From positions 1 through 64,000 of the forward strand of contig NZ_JAAFGM010000013.1 in NCBI RefSeq assembly GCF_012931985.1: a DNA stretch of 64,000 bases, in the 5' to 3' direction. The position numbers were made by a program, and so were the translations under genes. Of this stretch, positions 1-8,628 are shown piece after piece (position 1 is the stretch's first letter; every line of letters starts with the position of its first letter). Under the pieces are notes generated by a model. It was not told the DNA's origin. It searched no databases and worked only from the letters and a program-made list of their open reading frames with translations. This DNA is from Candidatus Roseilinea sp. NK_OTU-006. Lineage in GTDB: Bacteria; Chloroflexota; Anaerolineae; J036; Brachytrichaceae.

Positions 1-3000
1 TACGTCGCGCTCGCCGAACCGGGCACATACGTCGTGTTCATCGGAATCGGGTCGAACACCTGCGCCTCCGACGCCGCCGCCGTGCTGTTCCGCACCACCA
101 CCTGCCACGTCAGCGTCCCGCCCGGCGCCGTCGTCCCCGGCGTCACCGCCTTCACGCTCCCCTCCAGGCTGCCAAAGTTCGCCACCAGAATGCTATCCGT
201 GAACGTCGGCCCGGAGGCGTTCGCCCCTTTGTAGCTGATCACCTCCAGGAAATACCGCCGCCCCGGGATCAGGTTCGACACCAATCGCCGCTGCGGGTTG
301 GGGTCGTTCACGCACAGCGTCACCCCCATCACCGTCGCACCAGGCGTGTGCGCCACGTTCAGGTAGCCATCGGTCATCAGCGCGCCGCCCTCGTCGCGCA
401 GCGCAACCCGATACCCCGCCGGCTGACCCAGGAACGGATCGCTCGTCGCCCGCCAGTGGCCGGTGTAGCACGCCTGCGACACCTGCACGTCGGCGTCGTC
501 GTTGATCACCGGACTGGGGCCGTCCCACGCGCTCTGCGGCTTGGCAAAGCTCTGCTGCTCCAGCGCATACAGGAAGCCGTCCGCCACGCTCACCAGCACC
601 TCGAGCTGCGGATCAGCGTCCACGTTGGCGGCGATCACCCGGCGGGCGGGATAGTAGAAGTTATAGCCCCACAGCAGGCTGCCGTTCTCAGCGTTCAGCG
701 CATACAGGTAGCCGTTCTCCGAGGCGGCCAGGATTTCGTCCTTGCCGTCGCCGTCCACGTCCGCCACAACCATATCGTTGATCTCCGCAAAGCGCCCCGC
801 GCCGGGGCACAGCGCCTCGAGCGTGGCAAGCTGATGGCCTGCATAGGACATCGGGTTATTGATGTTCGTCTGACACGTGCCCGTATCAAACGACACACCC
901 AGCGCGCGGGTGTAGATGTCCGCGCCGTCGATGCCGGACATCGCCCCCAGCACCCCCTCAACGCGATACAGGATCTCCAGCCCAGGCTCGCTCAGGCTGG
1001 CGTCAGCCAGCGCCGCGACCCGAGATGAACCAGGAATCCAACGTGAGAAACTCACCCCCCCTGAAAAGCTTGGCGCATAGTTGGCCACCACAAATTGGCC
1101 GCCAGTAGAAGCAGCATACACGGCCTCCAGCGTCGGGTCAGCGTCCACGTTGCCGAGCATCGGTTGGTGGAGCCATTCCATACCGGCATTGGCGATGACA
1201 TTGCCGTTGGTGCCGTCAACGATGGACGCATTGAAACCCTGATAGTCCCACGCAAGATCGTCGGCACCGTCCCCGTTGGCATCCGCCACGGCTCCTTGCA
1301 ATGAATTATTGGCAGTCCACCATGTGTTGCTATACGCCCACATCACCTGAAGGCTGGTGCCGCTGCGTTGTAGCATCCGGCCATGACTTAGATAACCGAA
1401 GGACACAAACATCTCCAGGTTGCCATCGCCGCTGCCGTTGAAATCGCCTATCGCCAGTAGGTTTATGGGGCGCCATGAGGCATCTGCGACCAACGTGCCG
1501 CTGGCCAGAATGCTCTCTACGCCGCTGATCGGATCTTTCTGCAGCAAGAACAGCGTCAGCGTGGGGGCTTGCGAGCGATCCACCAAGGGATACTCCCAGG
1601 GCCCGGCCGAATCCAGATTCACCGGGTGCCATTTTCCAAGCCAATCGTCAGCCAGCGCCCGCCCGGCCAGCCCGAGCGGATAGGACCAGTTGACGCGCGG
1701 TGCCGCCTGCTGCGTGGCGGTGAACGGATCGAGGTTTTGCAAGGAGTCAGCGCCGTTGACCAGCACCACCTCGTTCTTGTTGTCGCCGTTGGTGTCCACC
1801 ACGTACGGGATGACCACGCCCTGGCCGGCGTAGAACGCGCGCTGCACCGTCAGCGTGTTGTCCAGGTAGCGCACGTAGCCATCGGCGCCCGTCACCACCA
1901 GCTCAACGGTGCCGGCGACACCCACCGCGCCGACATAGCTCAAGTTATGCGACACCCCACCCGGGAAATTAAAGCGGCGGATCTCCTGACCGTCAATGCC
2001 ACGATACACCACAAAGGCCAGGCCGCTCCCTTCCAGCGCCAACACGTCGTTCTGGTTATCGCCGTCGAAGTCTGCGTCCACCCGCAGCACGCTGCGCACG
2101 GTGCGCTGCCATTTGAGTTGCAGGCTGCCGTTGATCGAATCGTAATCGTAGACATAAGCAATGGCATTGGCCCCCGCCAGCTCGCACAACACCAGCTCGT
2201 CGGCAGCATCCGCATCCAGGTTCGACGTCCCACAGTACTGCTGGTTACTTGCGGTGGCCAGCACATTGCCGTTCAACGCATTGCGCACCTGAGTGGTCCA
2301 GGCGCCGCTCATATAACGCGACACGATCACCTCGCGGTCGCCGCTGCCGTCAAGCTGCGCCACCCCCAGGCTGTGAGGAATGTAAACCGACGGCGAGCCA
2401 TCCACCCAGTAGGTGGTGACAACATAGGTCGGAGCTATGCCACCGATGCTAGCCAACGCCACGCCAGCGTAGCTTGTATCTCCCGGATTTGTTAAACTGA
2501 TCAGCACCTCTTCGCCGGGATAACTCGGGCCAACCAGGACATCAGTGATGATGACCTGTTTTTCGTAAAGATAAGTATTCTGCATACCGGTTATCGTGAC
2601 CGGCACGAAGCCCCAGGTGTTCGGATCAACCACATAGATGCGCGGGCTGTCGTTGGGATACAGAATTTCTTTGTTGCCGTCCCCGTTCACATCACCCACG
2701 TAAGGCCAGCGGGCCCGAGCTGGGCCGGGGCCATCGCCGAAATTCAGCGTCGCCACCTGGACGGGGTTGCTCGCGCCGCCGGCGAAGCTGAACACGGCCT
2801 GAGCGTTGTTGAAACCCGTTTGCAGCGCCGCGTATTTGCCGTCACCGTCGGCGTCGAGCACTCTATAGCCGTATGAGTCACCAGACGCAGCAATAGCAAT
2901 GGTGGACAACAAGGCGCCGCTCGCGCCGGCCAGGATATATGCCCGCGCGAACGATGCGTTAAACACCAGTTCGACGCTGCCATCGGTGCTGCCGTCCACG

Positions 3001-3398
3001 TTGGCTGCTGCAGATATCCCATGCAGATTGGGAAGCAGGTTGCTTATCCACAAGAGATTGCCGTTGCGCGGGTCAAAGGCGCGCACGCGCCCGCCGGCCG
3101 CGACGATCACCTCCGGCTGGCCGTCGGGTAGGCCGCCCGGGCCGGTGATGTCCTCCACCCAGGCCCCCGGCGCGCCGCCTACGGGATACGACCACTTGAT
3201 CGCCGGCTGGCTGATGTTCGCGCTCGCCACAGCCGGCGGCACGCGGTTGGTGCGCTGCATGTCGTAGCGGAAGAACGGCCAGCTCCCGGCCGGGGGGGTC
3301 GGGGCGGCCTGGGCCGGCCGGGCCGGCATCGCGCCCCACACACCGGCCAGCAACACGGTGCCGGCCACGACTAAACCCAATCGTCGTCGCGTTTGCAT
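1..3398 (-). CDS. Large secreted FG-GAP/VCBS repeat protein with DUF11-like domain, C-terminus beyond the left edge
   Basis: An open minus-strand frame runs from an ATG at 3398 to the window edge with no stop, giving about 1,132 residues of an incomplete protein. The start has a good ribosome site (GGAG about 10 bases upstream). The N-terminus is a signal peptide: basic MQTRRR, a hydrophobic stretch, then AQA before the likely cleavage site near residue 30. The body carries many FG-GAP-type calcium-binding motifs, for example DADGDGK, DVNGDGNKE, DTNGDNKNE and DVDGDGKDE. This is typical of integrin-like or PQQ-like beta-propellers on the cell surface. The last ~60 visible residues (TAPGGTLTWQVVVRNST...) look like a DUF11/CARDB-type surface domain. 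A role in surface adhesion or polymer binding is inference. The repeat and domain identities are well supported; the true length is unknown. Confidence 0.85.
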   Translation of the reverse strand, partial: MQTRRRLGLVVAGTVLLAGVWGAMPARPAQAAPTPPAGSWPFFRYDMQRTNRVPPAVASANISQPAIKWSYPVGGAPGAWVEDITGPGGLPDGQPEVIVAAGGRVRAFDPRNGNLLWISNLLPNLHGISAAANVDGSTDGSVELVFNASFARAYILAGASGALLSTIAIAASGDSYGYRVLDADGDGKYAALQTGFNNAQAVFSFAGGASNPVQVATLNFGDGPGPARARWPYVGDVNGDGNKEILYPNDSPRIYVVDPNTWGFVPVTITGMQNTYLYEKQVIITDVLVGPSYPGEEVLISLTNPGDTSYAGVALASIGGIAPTYVVTTYWVDGSPSVYIPHSLGVAQLDGSGDREVIVSRYMSGAWTTQVRNALNGNVLATASNQQYCGTSNLDADAADELVLCELAGANAIAYVYDYDSINGSLQLKWQRTVRSVLRVDADFDGDNQNDVLALEGSGLAFVVYRGIDGQEIRRFNFPGGVSHNLSYVGAVGVAGTVELVVTGADGYVRYLDNTLTVQRAFYAGQGVVIPYVVDTNGDNKNEVVLVNGADSLQNLDPFTATQQAAPRVNWSYPLGLAGRALADDWLGKWHPVNLDSAGPWEYPLVDRSQAPTLTLFLLQKDPISGVESILASGTLVADASWRPINLLAIGDFNGSGDGNLEMFVSFGYLSHGRMLQRSGTSLQVMWAYSNTWWTANNSLQGAVADANGDGADDLAWDYQGFNASIVDGTNGNVIANAGMEWLHQPMLGNVDADPTLEAVYAASTGGQFVVANYAPSFSGGVSFSRWIPGSSRVAALADASLSEPGLEILYRVEGVLGAMSGIDGADIYTRALGVSFDTGTCQTNINNPMSYAGHQLATLEALCPGAGRFAEINDMVVADVDGDGKDEILAASENGYLYALNAENGSLLWGYNFYYPARRVIAANVDADPQLEVLVSVADGFLYALEQQSFAKPQSAWDGPSPVINDDADVQVSQACYTGHWRATSDPFLGQPAGYRVALRDEGGALMTDGYLNVAHTPGATVMGVTLCVNDPNPQRRLVSNLIPGRRYFLEVISYKGANASGPTFTDSILVANFGSLEGSVKAVTPGTTAPGGTLTWQVVVRNSTAAASEAQVFDPIPMNTTYVPGSASAT

Positions 3399-3493
3399 CG
3401 CTTTTAACTCCTTCGACATATCTAGCCTCTTTCAGCAGCGCAACCGCTGCGCATCTTTGAGCAATAGCGCGCCTGAGCAGTCACCACACGACA

Positions 3494-3522
3494 ATTCTAA
3501 TACTTCAGGCGTCGCAGCGCAA
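3494..3522 (-). promoter_or_regulatory. Candidate sigma-70 promoter for the FG-GAP protein
   Basis: Read on the minus strand, a TTGCGC -35-like hexamer (3517-3522) and a TAGAAT -10 hexamer (3494-3499) are separated by 17 bases. They lie about 95 bases upstream of the ATG at 3398. The -35 match is partial, so this is tentative. Confidence 0.3.
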
Positions 3523-3574
3523 GGTCACAAAAATGACAAAATAACGTAACGCCCAGGCCCAGCGCGCCGCACGC

Positions 3575-6217
3575 TCACGCGAGCGTCGCCGCTGCCCAGG
3601 CTGCAATCTCCCCCGCCCGATAGTGCCCAGAGCGTTGCACCTGGGCCAGCGTCGCCTCCGCCAGCCGGCGCGCAGCCTCCACCTCGCCCCGCGCATAAGC
3701 CGCTCGAGCCAACACATACTTCAGCAACGCAGCCACGTCGGCGTAGCCCCCCGCCTCGGCGCGCGCCAACCCCTCCCAGCACACCGCCTCGGCTTGTGCC
3801 GGCTGTCCCATCGCCAGCAGACATTCCCCCAGCTCGATGGAGACATTGCCCGCCAACCCGCTCCAGCCCGCGGTCATACTATGAGCCAGCGCCTCGCGCA
3901 AGGCGGCCTCGGCCCGCGACCAGTCTTGCTGCCGCATCGCCAACACCCCTTGCGCGTGCCGCAAGAAGATCAGAAGATAAGGCAAGCCCAACCGCCGCGC
4001 CGGCGGCTCTGCCTGGGCAAAGCAGGTCGCAGCGCGCGCTGGCTGCCCGCGCTCGTTCGCCACGATGCCCAGCAGCGTCAAGGCGAGGACCTCCTGCTCG
4101 CTCATCTCGGCCTGCTGCGCCAGGTGCAGACACTGCTCGGCCACGATCTCGGCTTCATCGTAACGCCGCTGTTGACGCGCCACAGCCGCCAGCGCATACG
4201 TCAGCCGCGCTTGTTCCTCCAGCAGCCCATGCGCCCGGGCAAGCTCCAGTGCCTGGCGCAGCACGTCCGCGCCCTCGGTATAGCGCCCCAGGTTGACCAA
4301 GGCAGAGCCGCGCAAGCGCAGCAGCAACAGCTTGACCTCCGGCGCAGGCGGGTCAAGCGCCAGCCCACGCGCACACGCTTCCAACGCACCGGCCACATGG
4401 CCGCTGCTGAGCCTGACCTGGGCCTGGGCCGCCAGCGCCAAGGGAAGCAGCGCCGGCGCGTTGACCTCGGCCAGCGCCAATGCCTGTTCGGCTTGCGCCT
4501 TGGCTGCATCCAGCCGCCCCAGTCGCGCCAGAATGCGCGCGTGGCACGCTTTCAACTGCACTGCGTCGGCATCCTGCGCGCCGCTCGATCCGCCCAAGGT
4601 CAGCAGCGCGTCGGCCATGTGCAGCCGGCCGCAGGCGTCCAGGATGGGTGCGACGCGCAGGGCCAGGGCGCGCGCCACCGCAGCGTGGCCCTCCTCTACC
4701 ACCGTGTTGACGGCGGCCAACAGCAACGCGCGCTCATGCGGGGCAAAATCGGCGATGCGCGACTTGCCCTCGGCCACGGCCTGCGCGATCTCCAGCAGGC
4801 GCGCTTGGCCAATCTGCCGCGCTTCGGCGGCGCGTGCATCAGCCCACATCACATCGCGCACCACCGGGTACAGGCTGTACCACCCGCCGGCGCAGGTCAG
4901 CAGGCCGGCGTCCACCAGGGCATCGAGCGCGCTCACATCGCCGGCCAGCATCGTCAGCACCGTCGTCTCGTCAAATTCTGCCGGGCGCGGCGGCAGCGCC
5001 GCCAGGCTATACAGCGCGCGGGCATGCGATGGAGCAAGCTGGGCGATCTGGGCCTGCACGATTCGGCCTAATTCACCCCAGGGCGCGCCCTCTGCGCCGG
5101 TAAATAAGGTTTGGCGACCGCGCACGTCGCGAAGCTGATCTAAGACCGCACGCAGGCGACGGGGTTGTTGGGCATGCGTCACGCGCGCCAGGTAACGCCC
5201 CACCAACACAAGCGCCAAGGGCAGCCCGCCGCACCATTCCAAGATCGGCTCTAGCGCTTCGGCCCCCACCTCGGCCAGCACAGGGGCCAGCGTGGTCAGC
5301 AGCGCGCGCGCCTGTTGCGGGGAGAACAAAGGAACTGCAACATGATGCACCGGAGCAAGCGCGACGGCGACCTCGACGCGCCGCGCAGCGATGAGATAGC
5401 CACACGCCGGCCCGCCAAGCAGCAGCACCCGCGCCCGCGCGATGTCGTCCACGTCGTTCAGCACGATCAACATGCGCCGATCGGCCAAGGCGCGCTGCAC
5501 CCACCCGGAGAGCATTCGCACATCGTCGCCGAGCGCCGCCAAGTCGAGCACACTCGCGCCCAGCGCGCTGCTCCAGTTTCGCAATAGCTCGGCCGGCGTG
5601 GCCTGCGCCGGCCCCAAGTCGGCCCACAGCACGCCGTCGGGAAATTGCCGGATCACCTGCGCATGATTGGCCGCGTAGGTCAACAACGCGCTCTTGCCGA
5701 TGCCGGGCATGCCCCACAGGGCGACCACCGGCGCAGGCTGGGTGAGCCGATCCACAATCTGGGCCAACAGCTCCTCGCGCCCGATGAGCAACGGATGTTG
5801 AGCCAGCGAGGGCGCCAGGTTGACGCGCAGGGCGGCCGGCGTTTCAAGCGCGCGCTGTTCCAGTTGGTTGATGGCGGCAGCCAAATCGTCCAGCGCCTCG
5901 CCCAACACGCGCCGGGCGCTGCGCTCGTTCAAGTGGAGGGCCTCGGAGACTTGCTTGAGGGGTTCGCCGCGCAGGTAATGCGCCTCAATCAACATGCGCT
6001 TGCGGCGGCCGCGCCATTCGGCCATATCGTGCGGCCAGGCCAGCTCGATGGCGCGTTCGATGAGATGGCGCAGCGCCGCCACGGCATCGCAGCCTTGCTC
6101 GGCCTGCACAGCGGCAACCATGTGTGAGCGGGCCAGCGGATGCTGCGCCAGCGCCTGCGGGCTGGACCAGAGGCGCAGCATACCGCGCACAAGCTGGGGA
6201 GAAAGCAAACCAGACAT
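3575..6217 (-). CDS. STAND-family NB-ARC ATPase with HTH-like N-terminus and C-terminal TPR repeats
   Basis: An 880-residue cytosolic signalling ATPase. The Met at 6217 was chosen because the longer open frame would run back into the neighbouring gene and encodes low-quality Arg/Cys-rich sequence. Residues about 45-120 resemble a sigma-region-4 or HTH segment (YLRGEPLKQVSEALHLNERS). The NB-ARC domain follows: Walker A GMPGIGKS (Lys175), Walker B MLIVLNDVDD (about 249-258) and the GLPLA hallmark (331-335). The C-terminal ~450 residues are alanine-rich helical repeats of TPR type (AQAEQALALAE, ADVLRQALELARAHG). Such proteins act as ATP-driven switches that oligomerise on sensing a ligand through the TPR part. 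They serve as transcription regulators or in antiphage defence; no separate effector is visible here. The gene lies downstream of a membrane glycosyltransferase on the same strand. Confidence 0.85.
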   Translation of the reverse strand: MSGLLSPQLVRGMLRLWSSPQALAQHPLARSHMVAAVQAEQGCDAVAALRHLIERAIELAWPHDMAEWRGRRKRMLIEAHYLRGEPLKQVSEALHLNERSARRVLGEALDDLAAAINQLEQRALETPAALRVNLAPSLAQHPLLIGREELLAQIVDRLTQPAPVVALWGMPGIGKSALLTYAANHAQVIRQFPDGVLWADLGPAQATPAELLRNWSSALGASVLDLAALGDDVRMLSGWVQRALADRRMLIVLNDVDDIARARVLLLGGPACGYLIAARRVEVAVALAPVHHVAVPLFSPQQARALLTTLAPVLAEVGAEALEPILEWCGGLPLALVLVGRYLARVTHAQQPRRLRAVLDQLRDVRGRQTLFTGAEGAPWGELGRIVQAQIAQLAPSHARALYSLAALPPRPAEFDETTVLTMLAGDVSALDALVDAGLLTCAGGWYSLYPVVRDVMWADARAAEARQIGQARLLEIAQAVAEGKSRIADFAPHERALLLAAVNTVVEEGHAAVARALALRVAPILDACGRLHMADALLTLGGSSGAQDADAVQLKACHARILARLGRLDAAKAQAEQALALAEVNAPALLPLALAAQAQVRLSSGHVAGALEACARGLALDPPAPEVKLLLLRLRGSALVNLGRYTEGADVLRQALELARAHGLLEEQARLTYALAAVARQQRRYDEAEIVAEQCLHLAQQAEMSEQEVLALTLLGIVANERGQPARAATCFAQAEPPARRLGLPYLLIFLRHAQGVLAMRQQDWSRAEAALREALAHSMTAGWSGLAGNVSIELGECLLAMGQPAQAEAVCWEGLARAEAGGYADVAALLKYVLARAAYARGEVEAARRLAEATLAQVQRSGHYRAGEIAAWAAATLA

Positions 6218-6281
6218 CAGCCAAGCGCATTGTAAGCCCGCTGTAAACAGGCTGGCGCACGACCAATGCCGAGGCAGGGGT

Positions 6282-8219
6282 TCAGCGCACAACGGCCAGT
6301 GTGGGCAGCAGCACCGAACCGTGCAAGGAACGCGCGGGCGGCGAGGCAAACGTGGGCGGGCGCTGGCCGGTCCAATAATCGTACAAGCCGACGAAGACAG
6401 GGTATGAGCCAGGGGGCGTATCGGGCGCGATGTAGAGCGGCATCTCGTCGCGCACCACCTGGCCCAATTGCCAGCACGTGGTGGGGAACTGAGAGCGCAT
6501 CGGCATTTCATCGTGCTGGGCAACGCGCACCTGATCGCTCTCATCTATGGCCACATGCACAAAGCCCTTGTAGGGCACGGCGATCGGCCGCTCGGACATT
6601 CGTTGCCAAAACAAGACGATGCGTCCCTCTCTGCCGCGTTCCAACGGCTGAAGCTGATACGCCAGCAGCGCGATATGGCCATCCGCGCCGAAGCGCGTGT
6701 CCACTGCGATGGCGTCGGGCGGCAGCTCGGCGCCGGGCAATGACTCTGGCGTGTGGCCGTAGTCCACCAACACGCGCAGCACTGCCGACTGAACGATGAG
6801 TTGCAACGCTAACAGCGCCAGCACCGCCGCACGCGCCGGGCGTGATAGGTTCACCCACACCCACGCCGCCGCAGCGACGCCGAGCGGGCCGAAGTACAAC
6901 CACACGCGGCCGGTCTCGGCGCGGGCCACATGCGCCAGTGAAAGCACGACCAGCGTCGTCGTGAACGCCGCAGTCAACGGCAGCGTGTGTCGCCAGCCAG
7001 CAAACAGTGCCAGCATCCCAACCGGCAGGCCGATCATCGTCAGCATGTCCCAGGGGTGCCAAAAGACAAACGGCCAAAAGGGAAATTCGATGCCCAGGTG
7101 ACTGTCGAACACTACGCGGTACAACGCGAGCGGGTCTAACCCCGCCCAGGCGTAAACTGCCAACCAGATGGAGGCGCTGCCGATCAGCGCCATCGCCCCC
7201 GCCCCGGCCAGCCAGCGCACCGCCTCGTTGCTCAGGCCGTTGCGCAATTGCCACCATCGCGCCAGCGTGTAGGTCGCCGCCATCAGCGCAATCGGCGCTG
7301 CGCCAAAGGTCACAAACGTCGCTGCCGAGAAGGCCAACCCCGCCAGGAACGCAAAGCGCAACCGTCGCTCGACCGCCAGGCGCTCGCAGCAGTATAAGAT
7401 GGTCGGCGTCGCCAGCGCCACGCCACGGTCGAACTGCGACACCCACAGGCTGAAGCCGGGCATCAACGGATAAAGCACCACCGCCCAAGCCGCCGTTCGC
7501 TCATCGGCAATGCGGCGCACCCACGCAAAGAGCGGGATCATCACCGCCATCGCCGTGACGATCTCCACCGCCATGCCCAGCGCTGCGCCGGCCATCATCG
7601 GCGCGGGCGCGTCCACGCTCACCCAACTCAGGCAACTGTGCGGGCGAAGCCAATCGGCGATCGGCTGCGCAATCCCGGGCCAGCGGGCGAACAGCCACGT
7701 GCCGAGTGTGAAGACCAGGGCCAGTGCAGGCGGATGGCGGGACACATGCACAGGATACGAAGGCGCGCGCTCCACGTAATGCGCAAGGAACTCGCGCACA
7801 TCGGTCACGCCTGCGCCGACGGTCCAGTAGCCGCCGGTCGCCCAGGAGAACGTGCGGCGGGCGAGGCCGGCGAGCACATCGGGCTCGGTTGCCGCCGTCA
7901 CGAACCACTGCAACGCCAGACTAACGGCGAGCACAAGCCCGACCAACGCCCATCGTCGCAGACGGCCCAAGCGTCCGGGGCGGCGCTCTAACAGCAGCCA
8001 AGCCAGGATGAGATGTATGCCTGTGGTCAGCGCGATGGCCAGCGCCACTGCCGGCGCGATGCCAAAGTCGCGCTTCCACAGGATCAGCAGGTCGCGTTGG
8101 GGATACCCCAGCAACATGCCGACGTAAATGAGCGTCGGCGCGGCGCACAGCAGCACGACGCCGATTGTCGGCGAACGCAAAGCACGCAGCGGGTTCATAT
8201 CACGCACGCAACCATTCAT
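6282..8219 (-). CDS. Multi-membrane glycosyltransferase-like protein with soluble C-terminal module
   Basis: About 645 residues from the ATG at 8219, which has GAGGG just upstream; a second Met at 8198 has no such site. Roughly ten hydrophobic segments occupy residues 10-450 (for example IGVVLLCAAPTLIYVGMLL and AVALAIALTTGIHLILAWLL). The arrangement is that of GT39/GT83-like lipid-linked sugar transferases that work on the outer face of the membrane. The last ~150 residues are soluble (GFVHVAIDESDQVRVAQHDE ... PPGSYPVFVGLYDYWTG) and resemble the C-terminus of the glycosyltransferase at 49960-51930. Substrate and acceptor are unknown. The catalytic acidic residues of loop 1 are not clear enough to name a family. 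Confidence 0.65.
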   Translation of the reverse strand: MNGCVRDMNPLRALRSPTIGVVLLCAAPTLIYVGMLLGYPQRDLLILWKRDFGIAPAVALAIALTTGIHLILAWLLLERRPGRLGRLRRWALVGLVLAVSLALQWFVTAATEPDVLAGLARRTFSWATGGYWTVGAGVTDVREFLAHYVERAPSYPVHVSRHPPALALVFTLGTWLFARWPGIAQPIADWLRPHSCLSWVSVDAPAPMMAGAALGMAVEIVTAMAVMIPLFAWVRRIADERTAAWAVVLYPLMPGFSLWVSQFDRGVALATPTILYCCERLAVERRLRFAFLAGLAFSAATFVTFGAAPIALMAATYTLARWWQLRNGLSNEAVRWLAGAGAMALIGSASIWLAVYAWAGLDPLALYRVVFDSHLGIEFPFWPFVFWHPWDMLTMIGLPVGMLALFAGWRHTLPLTAAFTTTLVVLSLAHVARAETGRVWLYFGPLGVAAAAWVWVNLSRPARAAVLALLALQLIVQSAVLRVLVDYGHTPESLPGAELPPDAIAVDTRFGADGHIALLAYQLQPLERGREGRIVLFWQRMSERPIAVPYKGFVHVAIDESDQVRVAQHDEMPMRSQFPTTCWQLGQVVRDEMPLYIAPDTPPGSYPVFVGLYDYWTGQRPPTFASPPARSLHGSVLLPTLAVVR

Positions 8220-8558
8220 GCCTGCAACCCTCGCCGGCAAAGTAGCCCGCCAACTCCGCCGCCTCAGCCTGAGGCAGTCCGCGCATCGCTTCCACAATTG
8301 ATTCAGAATCCCCAACCCCCGGCTCACCAACGCCTGCCGCATCGGGCAGGCCCGGGCTTCGATCTCAGCGGACGCGGCGTCCGAAGGCTGGTCATCCCAT
8401 GTCTCCCATTCTTCATAGGCTTAGGCGCCAGGGCCAGGAACGGGCCGCGCCGCTGCGCGTCGTTAGGTGCGGGTGATGTCTTCATTGTCCCCTATTTTGC
8501 CCCTGCCGTAGAAAAGCTCGCCCACATTTCTGCGCTACACCCTCTATCCGGGCCACAT
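8220..8558. other. Non-coding divergent region between glycosyltransferase and ROK regulator
   Basis: About 340 bases separate the minus-strand glycosyltransferase from the plus-strand ROK operon. I find no convincing coding frame. The right end leads into a strong plus-strand promoter; no matching minus-strand promoter could be picked out by eye. Confidence 0.5.
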
Positions 8559-8587
8559 TTGACATCCGCCACGCCTGCCCTTACAAT
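8559..8587 (+). promoter_or_regulatory. Strong sigma-70 promoter of the ROK-led operon
   Basis: A perfect TTGACA -35 (8559-8564), a 17-base spacer and TACAAT (8582-8587) give a near-consensus promoter. The expected transcription start is about 8594, 35 bases before the GTG start codon of the ROK gene. A palindrome lies directly over the start site. Confidence 0.75.
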
Positions 8588-8595
8588 CTGATTAC

Positions 8596-8612
8596 TTTCT
8601 CAATTTGAGAAA
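8596..8612. promoter_or_regulatory. Palindromic operator overlapping the transcription start
   Basis: A perfect inverted repeat with 8-base arms (TTTCTCAA / TTGAGAAA) around a single central base at 8604. It covers about +2 to +19 of the transcript from the promoter at 8559-8587. Such symmetric sites are typical of ROK-family repressors, so negative autoregulation by the downstream gene is the natural reading. That reading is inference. Confidence 0.65.
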
Positions 8613-8628
8613 TTATCGAGGCGCCGCC

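Noticed and set aside
348-2495. Long plus-strand frames at 348-1028 and 1569-2495
   Set aside because: Their translations are Arg/His/Val-rich without domains, and the minus strand has one continuous, motif-bearing frame through the whole region.
3623-5138. Plus-strand frames of 482 and 281 codons
   Set aside because: They are antisense shadows of the STAND/TPR gene, whose frame has clear NB-ARC motifs.
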